A stretch of DNA of 7,839 bases from Myxococcales bacterium. GTDB lineage: Bacteria > Myxococcota > Polyangia > Polyangiales > Polyangiaceae. The notes under the pieces were generated by a model. That model made no database searches, had not been told where the DNA came from, and saw only the letters and a list, made by a program, of their open reading frames with translations. The DNA is taken from assembly GCA_020430865.1 (NCBI GenBank), contig JAGQIY010000711.1:1-7839 (forward strand), read 5' to 3'. Positions 6,492-7,839 of this stretch are shown here, in pieces. The position numbers were made by a program, and so were the translations under genes. The stretch's first letter is position 1. Each line of letters starts with the position of its first letter.

Positions 6492-7839
6492 GCCAGATAG
6501 TCAGGATCTCTGTCGAAAGAAGAACGATGTGCTTGCCCTTGCCCTTGTGAAGCTGAAGGTGTGAGCGCTCCTTGTTGTTCGGCTTCTGTCGTTTGGCCCG
6601 GTATATCAAGAAGCCCACATTGCCGTACGAGCCCCCCATATACGAGGCGAGCTGGCGGTAGTCTTCGGGATCGAGATCCGCGTAGTTCTTGAGTTCGAAG
6701 AGTGCTGTGTGTGCGTGATGGGTCTCCGAGATCCGACGCCACGGGCCACCGCTCGCCTCAATCGATCCAACGAGATCGCGGCGTTCCACAGCCGCTTTGT
6801 TGGGATGCAGTTCCACATTTCTCAGAACCCGTCCGAATAGAGAGCGGATCACCTGCTCGCACCATTTCTCGAATTCGTGTTGTCCTGGGTTGCCCTCGCG
6901 TATCTGTGGAAGCTGTTGCTGAAGATGCGAGAGGACTCGATCCAGCAGCATTTGATGCATCTGGCGAGTAGCCTGCGTATCTTCGCCGAATTCATAGGAT
7001 GTATCGCGGAGCAGGACGTCCAACACCTCTCCAGGGGGGAGTTCGACGTCGAGGGCACGCAGATAGCAAGGATGAACCGCGACTCGGGTGCCGGCCGGCA
7101 TCACACTGAGAGCGGGGTCCGACCCATCATGACAGAACTGGAACCCTCCCTGCGTTTGCTCAAAGCCCAGAAACCCGATGCCGTAGAGGGACTGGACGAC
7201 CCGAGCGGCGACGAGTTCGCGCCCATCTGCCGACTCTAGCTGCCCCAACCAGCTAGTGAGCTCGCCGAGAGTAGAGATGGCTGGTCGACCAGAGAAGGCC
7301 GCGATCTGGCTCTCAACCCCAGGCAGAACGTCGCGGTATTCTTTGCAGAGATCCTGGAGGCGGTTCTGCGAGATACCCTTCGCAGCTGCCTCAAGGTCGT
7401 TCTCCACGATTTGATCGCGTCCCTGATTCTGTGCGACCAGGTGCGTACGATTCAGCAACTCAAGGACATCTCGGGGTCGGTACAGGGTATACTTCAATAC
7501 CGCGAGGAAACCGTCGTGGCCGTGGAGTTCCTTCTTGGCGAACCGATTCCAGACCTGCTCGTCCTTGAGCGTCGTCGGGTGACCAAATGCCGCGCGAAGT
7601 CGCGCGGCAACGAACATTAGCAAGCTGGTGTGATCCCAGTCGATTCGCAGGTGCTCTCCGCTTACAACGCGGGAGAAATCTTCGTCGAGATCCGAGACAA
7701 TGCGGTACATGTTGTCGCGGATGAAGATGATCAGCCTGGCGTTGGTTCGGTCTCTGAAATCCGCGGCGGAAACCAAGAGCCCGCCGATGATCCCGTTCTC
7801 GATCGCCGCGGGGGCCCATCCTTCGTCGATCCCGTCGAC
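6394..7839 (-). CDS. P-loop ATPase fused to a PD-(D/E)XK nuclease-like domain, 5'-partial (481 residues visible)
   Basis: The frame is open to the right edge; the N-terminus and Walker A are outside. Visible residues 1-8, VDGIDEGW, look like a Walker B strand with DE. They are followed by a strand ending in FIRD (39-42) and the LRIDWD segment (64-69), then YRPRDVLELLN (120-130) and a winged-helix-like stretch ending in VHPCYLRALDVE (about 191-266). This order resembles bacterial P-loop ATPases of the Sll1717 type (inference). Residues about 319-416 form a nuclease-like core: helix Glu324, Asp355 in RRDLVG, Glu382-Leu-Lys384 in FELKNY, then Gln396 in YRQLASYMG and strand VGFLIYRA. That spacing matches PD-(D/E)XK DNases. 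The combination suggests an ATP-gated DNA-cleaving defence protein. GC is lower than in the left-hand genes, in places near 48%, pointing to acquisition by transfer. It converges on the 98-aa ORF and overlaps it. Partners upstream are not visible. Confidence 0.8.
   Translation of the reverse strand, partial: VDGIDEGWAPAAIENGIIGGLLVSAADFRDRTNARLIIFIRDNMYRIVSDLDEDFSRVVSGEHLRIDWDHTSLLMFVAARLRAAFGHPTTLKDEQVWNRFAKKELHGHDGFLAVLKYTLYRPRDVLELLNRTHLVAQNQGRDQIVENDLEAAAKGISQNRLQDLCKEYRDVLPGVESQIAAFSGRPAISTLGELTSWLGQLESADGRELVAARVVQSLYGIGFLGFEQTQGGFQFCHDGSDPALSVMPAGTRVAVHPCYLRALDVELPPGEVLDVLLRDTSYEFGEDTQATRQMHQMLLDRVLSHLQQQLPQIREGNPGQHEFEKWCEQVIRSLFGRVLRNVELHPNKAAVERRDLVGSIEASGGPWRRISETHHAHTALFELKNYADLDPEDYRQLASYMGGSYGNVGFLIYRAKRQKPNNKERSHLQLHKGKGKHIVLLSTEILTIWLKKRSLDAAQDRLGRWYDLHVRQFWEIPASRG

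Noticed and set aside
1..7839. CRISPR array, tRNA, rRNA, transposase or IS ends
   Set aside because: No regularly spaced repeats, no cloverleaf-like sequence, and no transposase motifs or terminal inverted repeats were seen on reading the window.

Overview
The window reads as chromosomal DNA from a high-GC bacterium, most likely a myxobacterium (Myxococcota, Polyangia-like). The reasons are about 65-70% GC in the metabolic genes, a eukaryote-like Ser/Thr kinase with a membrane-anchored C-terminal tail, a plausible sigma-54 promoter, and coenzyme-F420-type metabolism next to thiolase genes. This assignment is inference; no rRNA or marker gene is present.

Layout, left to right: (1) 1-948, minus, an LLM-class F420-dependent oxidoreductase cut off at the left edge. 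(2) 1006-2211, minus, a thiolase (acetyl-CoA C-acyltransferase), complete and probably the upstream gene of the same operon. (3) 2212-2465, a divergent control region with a sigma-54-like -24/-12 element facing the kinase. (4) 2466-4055, plus, a complete Ser/Thr protein kinase with one transmembrane helix. (5) 4098-4331, minus, a tiny Cys-rich lipoprotein, convergent with the kinase. (6) 4377-5906, minus, an NAD(P)-dependent aldehyde dehydrogenase. (7) 5907-6194, a lower-GC spacer with several palindromes. (8) 6195-6491, plus, a 98-codon ORF of unknown function whose end overlaps the next gene antisense. (9) 6394-7839, minus, the C-terminal 481 residues of a P-loop ATPase joined to a PD-(D/E)XK nuclease-like domain, running off the right edge.

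The left two-thirds looks like ordinary lipid or acyl-CoA catabolism (thiolase, F420 oxidoreductase, aldehyde dehydrogenase) with an unrelated signalling kinase between. The right end has a different character. GC drops to about 47-62% by hand count of sample lines, and the gene there combines an NTPase module with a putative DNA-cleaving module. That architecture is typical of anti-phage or anti-plasmid defence, and it is the best candidate for a poorly described system. Its Walker A motif, true start and any partner genes lie outside the window, so the defence role is inference.
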